Source of the DNA: Tubiluchus corallicola
Taxonomy: Eukaryota > Priapulida > Priapulimorpha > Priapulimorphida > Tubiluchidae
Direction: 5' to 3'
NCBI GenBank assembly: GCA_030141605.1
Contig: JAQGDQ010000137.1
Location: forward strand, 1 to 64,000
Length of the DNA stretch: 64,000 nt
Shown one piece after another: positions 1 through 10,317 of the stretch. Positions within the stretch are counted from its first letter, which is position 1. Every line of letters begins with the position of its first letter. Under the pieces are notes generated by a model, which was not told where the DNA came from, did not search any database, and saw nothing but the letters and a program-made list of their open reading frames with translations. Both the position numbers and the translations under genes were made by a program.

Positions 1-1196
1 ATATATCTATATATTTATCTATACGCTATACGTAACTTCTTTACTTCGTTCAGTTACGTATTGCTTTAAGTGTAAGTAATGTATATAATTTTCTGTTTAC
101 ATATATATATATATATATATATAAGTTTCCATTTATATTTACGTTTCAACTAGCATTTACATGTACTCATCACTAACATTATTTTTGCCGCCAAGAAGCA
201 TGGCTGTGTAAATTTTATTATTATTTAGCCAATGTATCAAGTCGGGCAAACAATTGTTTTCTGTTTACATGTAGTGCAGTGCTTTTAAACTATAGTTTAA
301 ATGCTCTTATTAAACTGTAGTTTGAATGCTCTTATTAAACTGTAGTTTGAATGCTCTTATTAAACTGTAGTTTAAATGCTCTTATTAAGATGTAGTTTAA
401 ATGCTTTTATTAAGCTGCAGTTTGAATGCTCTTATTAAGCTGTAGTTTAAATGCTCTTATTAAGCTGTAGTTTGAATGCTCTTATTAAACTGCAGTTTGA
501 ATGCTCTTATTAAGCTGTAGTTTAAATGCTCTTATTAAACTATAGTTTAAATGCTTTTATTAAGCTGTAGTTTAAATGCTCTTATTAAGATGTAGTTTAA
601 ATGCTTTTATTAAACTGTAGTTTAAATGCTCTTATTAAACTATAGTTTAAATGCTTTTATTAAGCTGTAGTTTAAATGCTTTTATTGATTCTTTGTTTGA
701 TTTATTTTCATTTATTCTGACATGTATTAAACAGAAGAGTAGAAAAAAGTAAAATAGCACATAAAAAACCATATGCACAATATTTGGTCTTCACTAGCGT
801 GCCAAGGCCAGCAGCCAAGAACTTGATCCCCAAACAGTAAGCTGTCTGTTGGCCCTTACTAGAGAGTGAAGTGAACAGGATAATCAGTGAATAATCATTA
901 AAACACGATAAAATGTACCAAAGTCAGATATAAAATGCAATTAAAAATCAATTTATTAAAAAAGGTAGAAACTGTAAGAAAGCCATTGAGAATGTCCAGT
1001 GATGGTCAACTGTGGCTGTATGTCTCCCATGATGGCCTTGTGCGTAACGAAACTGTTTTTCTTTAGAAGATAATTGAAAATGTTGCTTTTAAAATCCAGT
1101 GTCTTTTTTTAATAAAAAAAAATCACATTTCTTTAAAGATTTTTTTACAGCAATTAGAAATGAAATTAGTTGATTTTTATTTTACTTTTGATGTAG
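1..1196. other. Non-coding flank upstream of the first recognisable exon
   Basis: This A+T-rich stretch begins with a (TA)n tract (about 104-122) and holds the 25-bp tandem array described separately. I see no exon in it with confidence. It could be intergenic or part of an intron of the gene whose exons start at 1197, because that gene is clearly incomplete at its 5' end. Confidence 0.5.
285..690. repeat. 25-bp minisatellite, about 16 copies
   Basis: About sixteen tandem copies of a 25-bp unit. Each unit contains the segments TTAAACTGTAGTTT and GAATGCTCTTA, with scattered A/G and C/T variants. There are no spacers, so it is not a CRISPR-type array. The unit contains the short palindrome AAACTNNAGTTT, so each copy could form a small hairpin. 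It lies about 500 bp upstream of the first recognisable exon and has no visible relation to a splice site. Confidence 0.9.
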
Positions 1197-4100
1197 GTAA
1201 ATGGGCAGACAAGAAGAGACCTTGTTACAGGAGCACAAGGGCGTCGTGAAGGGCAAATCCTCCGCAGAGTGTGCCGCCCTGATACACGGACGTGTGAACA
1301 GTGGGTTGATATTGAGGAAGATTGTAGTAGGTCCTGTGAGAGAGGGCCAGGTTTACTTGTAAGTATAATTAAGGTGAAAAGCGAAACCTTTTGTTAAACT
1401 TGTCACCAACTACAAGTGTCATATAAAGCTAAATAAACAAAACAATGTTTGCAGTTGTCATGATTCACAATAGTTATTTACTATTGAACAGTTCAAAAGG
1501 TTTTTTCATTACACAGTTTTACATGCATTTGATTGAATATTTCCTTTTGGATATTCAATTGCGGAATTGCTAACCACTTAAAGCTTTTCCTAGTTTACTA
1601 GCCGATTCAGTGAGGAAAAAGCAGCACAGTTAGAGTCCTATGCTTAAAAAGTGCAACATTATACAACGTTTTATACTGAAAACAGAAATTGTGTTCATAT
1701 TTTCAAAGCAAAATAAAATCATTTACTCACCTTCCAACTTCCTACCTTATCTTAAACATTCGAATTGGCCAAAATACTAAACACAGTTTGTTTAACCCAA
1801 GCATTGATGTTTTATCAAAGGAAAATGAAAGATGATGTTGTCAAATGAAAATAGAAGTACAAATTTTTTGGCAGTTTCTTTCTCAAAACTTCTCCGTGTG
1901 AGGAAATTGGTTACGGCAGGGGTTGACCCAATGATGCTTAGATAGTACGTTCAACTGTGCGTGTAGTAGGGCTATCTAGATTTCATGAGAGGCTCTTTGC
2001 TTGTTGGAGTCTGTGTGTTTTGAACCCAGATGTGTTTTTCAAAATCTCATTGGAACACAATTTACAAAATCTTCACATAGAGCTTCATCTTAAACAGTTT
2101 TGGAGGAATTTTTGTAAGCCTCTACAAAGCGGACGAAGAGTTGAAATTCAGTTTGCCTGGATTTCAGATGAGCAAGCTGAGTTCACAGGGCTTGCACAAA
2201 CTTTAATTATATGTATAAAGATTTTCACCATTCCGTCAACTTTAGAACATTCTATTTTTCAACTGCTGATTTTTTTATTCTTAATATGTTTTTTTATAGT
2301 TTCAGTCTCGTACCTGTACGTGTATACTCAGGACGACGGATGAAGTGCATAATTTTGTTCCTTTAAGTGTCTTTGATTTGTCTGCCCGGCGGCAGAGTAT
2401 ACTAAAAGCCTTGGCATGTAGAGAGAATGACTTTCGACCATTATGTGACTTCTCTTTAATAAGACGCAGAACCTGCAATGATCCGTCTTCGAGAGATTGT
2501 TTGCCGATAACCGAGGAAGAAGAACAAGAAGAGGATGAAGAGGAACAACCAATTGTAAGTGAAGAAGCTGAAGAGGATGTGGAACTTGAAGAAGAAAGCG
2601 AAGAAGTTGAAGAAGCACAAGAAGAAGAGGGTGAAGAGGAACAGCAAATTGTTAGCGAAGAAGCTGAAGAGGATGTGGAACTTGAAGAAGAAAGCGAAGA
2701 AGTTGAAGAAGCACAAGAAGAAGAGACAGAAGAGGGTGAAGAAGAACAGCAAATTGTAAGTGAAGCTGAAGAGGATGTGGAACTTGAAGAAGAAAGCGAA
2801 GAAGTTGAAGAAGCACAAGAAGAAGAAGAGACAGAAGAGGGTGAAGAGGAACAGCAAGTTGTAAGTGAAGAAGCTGAAGGGGATGTGGAACTTGAAGAAG
2901 AAAGCGAAGAAGCACAAGAAAAAGAAGAAGAGACAGAGGAGGGTGAAGAGGAACAGCAAATTGTAAGTGAAGAAGCTGAAGAGGATGTGGAACTTGAAGA
3001 AGAAAGCGAAGAAGTTGAAGAAGCACAAGAAGAAGAAGAGACAGAAGAGGGTGAAGAGGAACAGCAAATTTTAAGTGAAGAAGCTGAAGAGGATGTGGAA
3101 CTTGAAGAAGAAAGCAAAGAAGCACAAGAAGAAGAAGAAGAAGAGACAGAGGAGGGTGAAGAGGAACAGCAAATTGTAAGTGAAGAAGCTGAAGAGGATG
3201 TGGAACTTGAAGAAGAAAGCGAAGAAGTTGAAGAAGCACAAGAAGAAGAAGAGACAGAAGAGGGTGAAGAGGAACAGCAAATTTTAAGTGAAGAAGCTGA
3301 AGAGGATGTGGAACTTGAAGAAGAAAGCAAAGAAGCACAAGAAGAAGAAGAAGAGATAGAGGAGGGTGAAGAGGAACAGCAAATTGTAAGTGAAGAAGCT
3401 GAAGAGGATGTGGAACTTGAAGAAGAAAACGAAGAAGTTGAAGAAGCACAAGAAGAAGAAGAGGGTGAAGAGGAACAGCAAATTGTAAGTGAAGAAGCTG
3501 AAGAGGATGTGGAACTTGAAGAAGAAAGCAAAGAAGCACAAGAAGAAGAAGAAGAGACAGAGGAGGGTGAAGAGGAACAGCAAATTGTAAGTGAAGAAGC
3601 TGAAGAGGATGTGGAACTTGAAGAAGAAAGCAAAGAAGTTGAAGAAGCACAAGAAGAAGAAGAAGAGACAGAGGAGGGTGAAGAGGAACAGCAAATTGTA
3701 AGTGAAGCTGAAGAGGATGTGGAAGAAGAAAGCGAAGAAGTTGAAGAAGCACAAGAAGAAGAGACAGAAGAGGGTGAAGAAGAACAGCAAATTGTCAGTG
3801 AAGCTGAAGAGGATGTGGAACTTGAAGAAGAAAGCGAAGAAGTTGAAGAAGCACAAGAAGAAGAAGAGACAGAAGAGGGTGAAGAGGAACAGCAAATTGT
3901 AAGTGAAGAAGCTGAAGAGGATGTGGAACTTGAAGAAGAAAGCAAAGAAGCACAAGAAGAAGAAGAAGAGACAGAGGAGGGTGAAGAGGAACAGCAAATT
4001 CTAAGTGAAGAAGCTGAAGAGGATGTGGAACTTGAAGAAGAAAGCAAAGAAGCACAAGAAGAAGAAGAAGAGACAGAGGAGGGTGAAGAGGAACAGCAAA

Positions 4101-5494
4101 TTGTAAGTGAAGAAGCTGAAGAGGATGTGGAACTTGAAGAAGAAAGCGAAGAAGTTGAAGAAGCACAAGAAGAAGAGACAGAAGAGGGTGAAGAGGAACA
4201 GCAAATTTTAAGTGAAGCAGCTGAAGAGGATGTGGAACTTGAAGAAGAAAGCAAAGAAGCACAAGAAGAAGAAGAAGAGACAGAGGAGGGTGCAGAGGAA
4301 CAGCAAATTGTAAGTGAAGAAGCTGAAGAGGATGTGGAACTTGAAGAAGAAAGCAAAGAAGCACAAGAAGAAGAAGAAGAGACAGAGGAGGGTGAAGAGG
4401 AACAGCAAATTGTAAGTGAAGAAGCTGAAGAGGATGTGGAACTTGAAGAAGAAAGCGAAGAAGTTGAAGAAGCACAAGAAGAAGAAGAGACAGAAGAGGG
4501 TGAAGAGGAACAGCAAATTGTAAGTGAAGAAGCTGAAGAGGATGTGGAACTTGAAGAAGAAAGCGAAGAAGTTGAAGAAGCACAAGAAGAAGAAGAAGAG
4601 ACAGAGGAGGGTGAAGAGGAACAGCAAATTGTAAGTGAAGCTGAAGAGGATGTGGAACTTGAAGAAGAAAGCGAAGAAGTTGAAGAAGCACAAGAAGAAG
4701 AGATAGAAGAGGATGAAGAAGAACAGCAAATTGTAAGTGAAGCTGAAGAGGATGTGGAACTTGAAGAAGAAACCAAAGAAGTTGAAGAAGCACAAGAAGA
4801 AGAAGAAGAGACACAGGAGGGTGAAGAGGAACAGCAAATTGTAAGTGAAGCTGAAGAGGATGTGGAACTTGAAGAACAAAGTGAAGAAGTAGATGAAATA
4901 CAAGAAGAAAACGAGGAAGCAGAAGCTGAAGAGGGTGAAGAGGAACAGCAAATTGGCAGTGAAAAAGCTGAAGAGGATGTGCAACTTGAAGAACAAAACG
5001 AAGAAGTGGAAGAACAAGAAGAAAGAGAAGAGGCAGAAGAGGAACAGCAAATTGGAAGAGAAGAAGCTGAAGAGGATGTGGAATTTGAAGGAGAAAGTGA
5101 AGAAGAAGAAAGAGAAGAGGGTGAAGAGGAGCAGCAAATTGTAAGTGAAGCTGAAGAGGATGTAGAACTTGAAGAACAAAATGAAGAAGTGGAAGAAGAA
5201 CAAGAGGAAAGAGAAGAGGAAAACAAAATTGTAAATGAAGAAGCTGAAGAAAGTGTGGAACTTGAAAAACAAAATAACGAAGTGGAAGAACAAGAAGAAA
5301 GAGAAGAGGTAGAAGAAGGTGAAGAGGAACAGCAAATTGGCAGTGAAGAAACTGAAGAGGATGTGGAAGCTGAAGAACAAAGTGAAGAAGTGGAGGAAGC
5401 ACAAGAAGATGCTGGTGATGAAGAAACAGCTTTAGTCATATTAAGAACAACTACAGAAGTTTCATCAACATCAACTACAGAAGAGGTAATCTAA
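1197..5494 (+). CDS. Secreted-type protein with TSP1-like cysteine motifs and a long Glu-rich repeat tail (3' part)
   Basis: Two exons are visible: 1197-1358 (54 codons, donor GTAAGT) and about 2306-5494. Acceptors at 2300 and 2306 are both in frame. The first exon reads W-x6-C-S-x2-C-x2-G and continues across the junction as S-R-T-C-T-C, which resembles a thrombospondin type-1 repeat. A second R-R-R-T-C...D-C motif precedes the repeats. From about 2510 the protein becomes roughly 28 tandem units of about 30-37 residues, typically EEQQIVSEEAEEDVE followed by LEEESEEVEEAQ and a run of E. The 3'-most units, from about 4860, are the most diverged. The C-terminus is Thr/Ser-rich (TTTEVSSTSTTEE) and the stop is at 5492-5494. 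The 5' part is missing. Function is unknown; an acidic extracellular or matrix role is an inference. The TSP1 call is by motif spacing only. Confidence 0.6.
1359..2299 (+). other. Intron of the TSP1-like/Glu-repeat gene
   Basis: Phase-0 intron starting at a strong GTAAGT donor and ending at one of two AG sites six bases apart (2299 or 2305). The two acceptors would add or drop two in-frame residues (F-Q). No repeat or nested gene is seen inside. Confidence 0.55.
2510..5405 (+). repeat. Coding tandem repeat, about 28 units of roughly 90-110 bp (Glu-rich)
   Basis: The units share GAACAGCAAATTGTAAGTG and GCTGAAGAGGATGTGGAAC at the DNA level. Length differences between units are always multiples of three, from variable GAA runs and an optional GAAGTTGAA block. 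The 5' and central units are nearly identical, consistent with recent unequal exchange or conversion. The distal units carry ...EEQSEEV and ...EEQNEEV variants. Purine-rich composition leaves other frames and the opposite strand open over long distances; I regard those as shadows. Confidence 0.92.
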
Positions 5495-5550
5495 GTAAAA
5501 ATCAAAAAGATTAATTAGACAGTTTCCAAGGCAGCTTAAGCAACTTCATT

Positions 5551-5556
5551 AATAAA
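5551..5556 (+). promoter_or_regulatory. Poly(A) signal AATAAA
   Basis: A canonical AATAAA lies 57 bases after the stop codon of the Glu-repeat gene. It supports 5492-5494 as the true end of that gene rather than a readthrough of a GAG|GTAATC donor just before it. Confidence 0.6.
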
Positions 5557-7938
5557 CCTCTCTTAGGACTAAATTTGCAAACAACCAAAAATCAGTTTTA
5601 ATCAAAGGATTGGATCAATAATGAATCAAGTGGATCAACAGAGTAATCACAAATTAAAGTGGCCTTATAGATGTTACTTTTTTAGTCTTTCTGTCCTTTT
5701 TTGATTATGTAGTGCATTTTTATTTAAAACATGATGATCGTTTAGAATTCTTTGTAGTAGAATAATTATTTAATAACTAAAATCCTGTCTTCTAAGTTAT
5801 AAAAAAATCTTGTAATTAAATACAAGTGTACTGTAGTACAAAAGTCCTAACTGCACTACATGTACCGACATCTTGTGTAAGTGAACAACATTCGTTAGAC
5901 TGTTTTTGAGACTATGTCACTTTTTTTGCAATTGTCAGGTTTTTCGATTTTTCTAAGTCATTTGCATTACAATATCATAACTGCATTTATTTATTGGCAA
6001 GAACAGTTGATTTTATAATACAAACTAAAAATGTAATACATTCACATTCACCAATTTTTCAGTGTTGTGATTAGAAATGTTTTACTGTTAATGTTTCTAG
6101 TTTCACAGTGTATTTTTCGAGACAGGTAAAAAAATCCCAAGTTATTTGTAATGCTTAACAGGCATTTATTACGATGTAAATCATGGATTGTTTGAAACTG
6201 TTTGTTCAGTATTAAGTATAAATAAATTGCTTGTAGTTTTAATATAAAAACAGAGTTTGACTTTGTAATTTTGATAAAATTCTGAATGTTAAATCTTGTT
6301 CGAGCAAGCATTACAGATGCCCAAGTTATATACTTGTAATGTATTTATTACTGACTGCAATGTAAAATGCGAGCAAAGTGATAACAAAAAGTTTATTTAG
6401 GGCCTTTAGACTCGTTACTAATGTAATGAATAGGTATTTAAAAAATTGAAATACAGTAACATTTGGGTATTACCACTGTTGGAATATATTTTCTCGTAAA
6501 CAAATAATTATGGACTTTGAATTTAATATCACAAAAAACTACCCAAGGCGCAATGTTAGATAGTAACCCATTACTGTACTCAGAAAACTTTTTATAGTAA
6601 CGACTAATTTAATGGAATTACTCTACTTAGTCTTGTAGTCAGATTACTCGTTACTTTGGCAGCAATGCTGTTAAACCTGCGTGAAAGTTAACTATGACTA
6701 TCCAAGGATAACATTTTAAACTTAGGCTGTTCTGATCATTTAACCCTTTTGTTTTTCTCTGCCATTCAATACCTATTCAAGCATTGCCTATGTGTGCACC
6801 ACCTCTTTATACTGGCTGCAAGAAGCTGTTTTTAACCTTCAACAATTTTAAAGCTAACAGAAGTGCCTATTATGAAATTTAGTTCACTAAACCATGCTCC
6901 TCAATGCAGTGACAAGGTTATAGACATGTTTGCAAAAGCAAAACACAGGCCCAAGCAAAAAAGTATTTCTCAAATATTAAAAAAGAATATCTGAAAATAT
7001 TTGCAAGCTTGCTGAAATGAAAACAGATAGTTGACTTCTGTCTTGTTAAGTATTGCCACAAGTGCTAAATTTCTAACTCTTTGTACTGTGTAAAATATAG
7101 CAGTTTTCATAGACACATGGAATGAAATTTCACAAGGGGAGGAGGCAGAGAGAATTTGTCCGGGAAAGTTACCGTAACTTGTTATTTCCAAATAAGTGCA
7201 AACAATGGACCACACAATTACATAGGCTACAGACAAGTGTCTAAAAATATATATTTATAAGCCTAAGTGTTTATACTTATTTATATTTATACATATTTGT
7301 ATACGATATAAATATACAGTGTAACTCAAAATTACTTTATAGCAATTTTATGTGTATATCGTATTCGCGTTGAGAGGATTTTTTTGTTTGTTTTCATTTT
7401 AAATTTCCCGCAATACTGCTATTACATGGTGTCACATATGCACAGCATAAATCAGGGGAAGAAAAGGAAATGTTGAACTATGTCCCAAAAAACCTTCCAC
7501 GCAAAATTATATTACTTAGCATTTTGCTTGCCTGCTTGAAAGGCCTATGTAACTAGAAAGGGGAATTAATTTTTCAAAATGTTTTCACCAACTGGTAAAA
7601 TGTCGTTGACTTACCTCCAGGGTGCACCACTCTCTAACCAAAAAAACGTATTTTTAATCTTAATGACAAGATACAGTGATTTAAAATTTAACTTAGTGAC
7701 GTGTGCCTTACGAATGCTCTGATTATTTTTCAAACTTTACTCAGTGTTATCTAAACTTCTTTCAAATGACTTATAGTCAAAATGGCTGCATCTAACGGGC
7801 ATCGTGGGAGTTTAAATTTACATGTTTTATACAGCGTTACTGCTGACGCAAGCCCTGTATACAAAAAGACAGAAAGTGGTATAAAATTACAAGACAAATT
7901 TTTTAAGCAATTTACAAAAACAAACAAAGATCTCTCTT
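5557..7938. other. Intergenic region between the Glu-repeat gene and the RBM7 stop
   Basis: About 2.4 kb of A+T-rich DNA between the ends of two converging genes. It will contain both 3' untranslated regions. I see no convincing exon, RNA gene or mobile element. The short ORFs here lack splice or family support. Confidence 0.6.
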
Positions 7939-10015
7939 TTATCGTCGGTGACGATGTCTATGCCTATGTCGATGACTTCTTTCTCTATTATTATGATCAC
8001 TTTCATGCGGATGAAGGCTCAATTGCTGATTGGTAGGAAACGGCATATGTGGTGCCGTGAATGGAAATCGCTGACTAATTTGAAACATATTTTGCTGAAC
8101 AAAATTTAAAGTATTCTGTATGTCATTATAGTTTGTATTGAAAGGTGGCAGCAGTTGTCCAGGGACTCTATTCTCATTTATGCTAACGTTTCTTCTAAAC
8201 GAGTTCTCTGAGTCACTGTCACTTTTTCCACCGCTCCTTCCTCTCCTCTCATAGACTGCAGACGTGTGCAGCCTGTCTCTTGGTTGCTCATTTGTTCTGG
8301 GTTCTGCTATTTCTCTGTCAGGTCTGTTTCTATTTTGATCTTGCATATTATCTAACCCAGCTGGGAATGAAACAGATCTGTTCATCGGCCGGTGAAAGCT
8401 AGGAGATTCTCGTACTGGAGAGTTACCAGCACTACTAGGTGACTGAGGAACATATCCAGGCGGAGCCTTGCTCTTCATTACCAAATAGCGGCCGTAAAGA
8501 CGGACTCCACGGAACAGTTCAATGCTGTATGGCACTGAAACATCATGGCGAAATGTGACAAATGCAAATCCTCGACTGCTGCCATCTTTCTTAGGTACCT
8601 TGACACTCTCTAGGGGTCCAGCCTGCAAGACAGTAAGTAAGCAAGATAAAACAGTTTTTTTCTGTTTGTTTTGTTATTGCACTAGCAAAAAAGCTGCAAG
8701 TTAAAATGTAGTAATCATTGGTGGGACATATAAATGTGGATGGGTGTGGCAGAACTAGAGACTGGTTCATTATCAAAGCTACAGTATAGTCTAAGATGAG
8801 GCACTGACCCAATAGAGACGTCTTAACCATGCATTAACAAATGTTACCTTAGTTTACAATAACTGTCACTCTTTCTTTTTCGTAATGTGCTTATATGGTT
8901 CCCAAAATGTGTACTTGCAAAATTAGGCACTACTCCAAGATGTGCCTAAACTGTCGGGAGCCGAGTAAGACACTAGCCGAAGGCCAATTGTCGTACACGA
9001 GCTAGCCCAAGTAGGACTCGTCGTACATGAGTTGCCCAAGTAGGAAACTAGAGGCAGGTCATGAATTGAGTCATTAACCATAGTGGGAGCATGGTTGTCC
9101 TTGTTTATTTAATAAAATATAATTGAAAATCTCGATACACTTTAAATAATTTGTTACACATCTGATAAAATAAAAAATCTTATTCTGAGTTAGTTGAACG
9201 AGCAATATTAAATTTGCTTCGTGATTAATCTCTTTGAAGTGAAATAAGTCCATTTTTTAGGCGATTCCAACATTTGATTAAGGTATCATTTTTTTATTTT
9301 CACAAACTACTCACTTCACAGATAGATGATCTGTTAAGTTTCACGACCTCTTTGTTAAAAAATTCTCGAAGTAAAGTCAAATAAAAGAGTGAGAGAAATC
9401 GCCAGTGCTCTACTGGGGTTGCCCATGTACGCATTGGTTTTCTGCAAATTTAACGCATGCGCTGTAGTACAAGTGTCCTACTTCGGCTAGTGGTGTACTC
9501 CTACAAAACTTCTATTTGATTATTCACAGCCTATTATGATTTTTTTCAGTTAATGTAGTATTTAACGTGTATTGCTTTGCCAATGTACATTGTATGTATT
9601 TGTACAAATAAAACTGAATGGAACTGAATATTTGCTAAGTGTTGCAGACTTGTCAGTTGACAGTAATGTTAGTGCCAACTTAATGAGGAAACAATTAACC
9701 AGTAAATAGTAAAATTTGCATTTTAAACAGGATATTATTACTAATATGATGGAGGGTAGTGTTGCCACAAGTGAAGCCCTAGTGTTCTCATACAAGTTAC
9801 AACTGCTAAATTAGAATACAAAATTTTTGCTCTCGTTATTTAGGGAACTCTGTATGATTTTAGTGATAGTGATAATTTGTCAGTTCGTATTTCAAGTTTC
9901 AACTCAAGACGATTTCATCAGTAAAAACCAGACTAACCTGTAAGAAAAGTTCGTACAATAATTCCTCTGTAACATTAAAATCTAAGCTACCAACATATAA
10001 TGTCCGGGTCTCCAT
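7939..10015 (-). CDS. RBM7: RNA-binding protein 7, NEXT complex subunit
   Basis: Coding exons on the minus strand are 10015-9938 (26 codons) and 8622-7939, with a phase-0 GT-AG intron between them and a total of 253 residues. The first exon carries the RNP2 motif (T-L-Y-V-G-S-L) and the second begins A-G-P-L-E-S-V-K-V-P-K, then RNP1 (R-G-F-A-F-V-T-F) and H-D-V-S-V-P-Y-S-I...L-Y-G-R. These are diagnostic of RBM7/RBM11 rather than a generic RRM protein. Downstream is a Ser/Pro/Arg-rich low-complexity region ending in a His-Arg tract (HRHRHRHRR). In the known family the RRM binds pyrimidine-rich RNA, and the protein works with MTR4 and ZCCHC8 to feed nuclear RNA to the exosome. Length is close to human RBM7 (266 residues). 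It shares a short upstream region with TBCEL. Confidence 0.92.
8744..8830 (+). repeat. Dispersed repeat family, copy A
   Basis: Degenerate copy of a family also present at about 32251, 34172 and 52252. The shared core here reads AAGATGAGGCACTGACCCAA followed by TAGAGACGTCTTA. It lies in the RBM7 intron. All four copies have the same orientation. Confidence 0.5.
8963..9500. mobile_element. MITE-like inverted-repeat element in the RBM7 intron
   Basis: The ends form a 20-bp inverted repeat with three mismatches. The core CACTAGCCGAAG at 8971-8982 is matched exactly by its complement CTTCGGCTAGTG at 9481-9492, and GAGTA/TACTC flanks extend it. Just inside the left end, the motif AAGTAGGA occurs twice after GTCGTACA-like sequence. 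No transposase ORF is visible, so this is probably a non-autonomous DNA transposon. Superfamily not determined; target duplication not clear. Confidence 0.6.
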
Positions 10016-10317
10016 GGTTTGGAACCATATTGTGGTAACTAGCGCCACCTGTCACATCACGTGATGTAAATATTTCGATCATGTGATCAAACAGCTGTGC
10101 TGGTGATAGTTGCTTTGTTTAGTGATTTCAATTTTTGTGTTGGTCATTTTTTGGTTTTCGACTTCCGTTGACATTAATTATTTAAAAAACGTCTTTGAGC
10201 ATTTACACATATGATGGAAGGACAGCGATAAACATTTAAAGAATGTTGGTAACTATCCGTAGTGGTATTTTTGCTGGGCTGAAGGGCAAATGCGATGTAT
10301 GAGCAGTTTTAAATAAA
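10016..10317. promoter_or_regulatory. Shared divergent promoter region of RBM7 and TBCEL
   Basis: About 300 bp separate the RBM7 ATG (minus, 10015) from the TBCEL ATG (plus, 10318). The spacer contains the 10-bp palindrome ATCACGTGAT at 10056-10065, a CACGTG E-box. Twelve bases further on is GATCATGTGATC (10077-10088), followed by CAGCTG. No TATA box is evident. A compact bidirectional promoter is the simplest reading. Confidence 0.55.

Noticed and set aside
285-690. CRISPR-like array
   Set aside because: Units are contiguous with no unique spacers, and the DNA is eukaryotic.
2559-5144. Lys-rich and Phe/Leu-rich ORFs in the other frames of the repeat region
   Set aside because: Frame shadows of the same Glu-rich repeat with no flanking gene structure.
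2302-5439. 1045-codon Ser/Cys-rich ORF on the minus strand across the Glu repeats
   Set aside because: It is the reverse complement of the purine-rich coding repeat. In-frame unit lengths and lack of stops in GAA-type repeats keep all frames open, and the + frame has the upstream exon, cysteine motifs and poly(A) signal.
7782-8036. 84-codon + strand ORF over the end of RBM7
   Set aside because: It overlaps the RBM7 His-Arg C-terminus in antisense and has no recognisable motif.
7939-10015. RBM11 instead of RBM7
   Set aside because: The RRM alone cannot exclude it, but length and the early branching of RBM7-type genes in animals favour RBM7.
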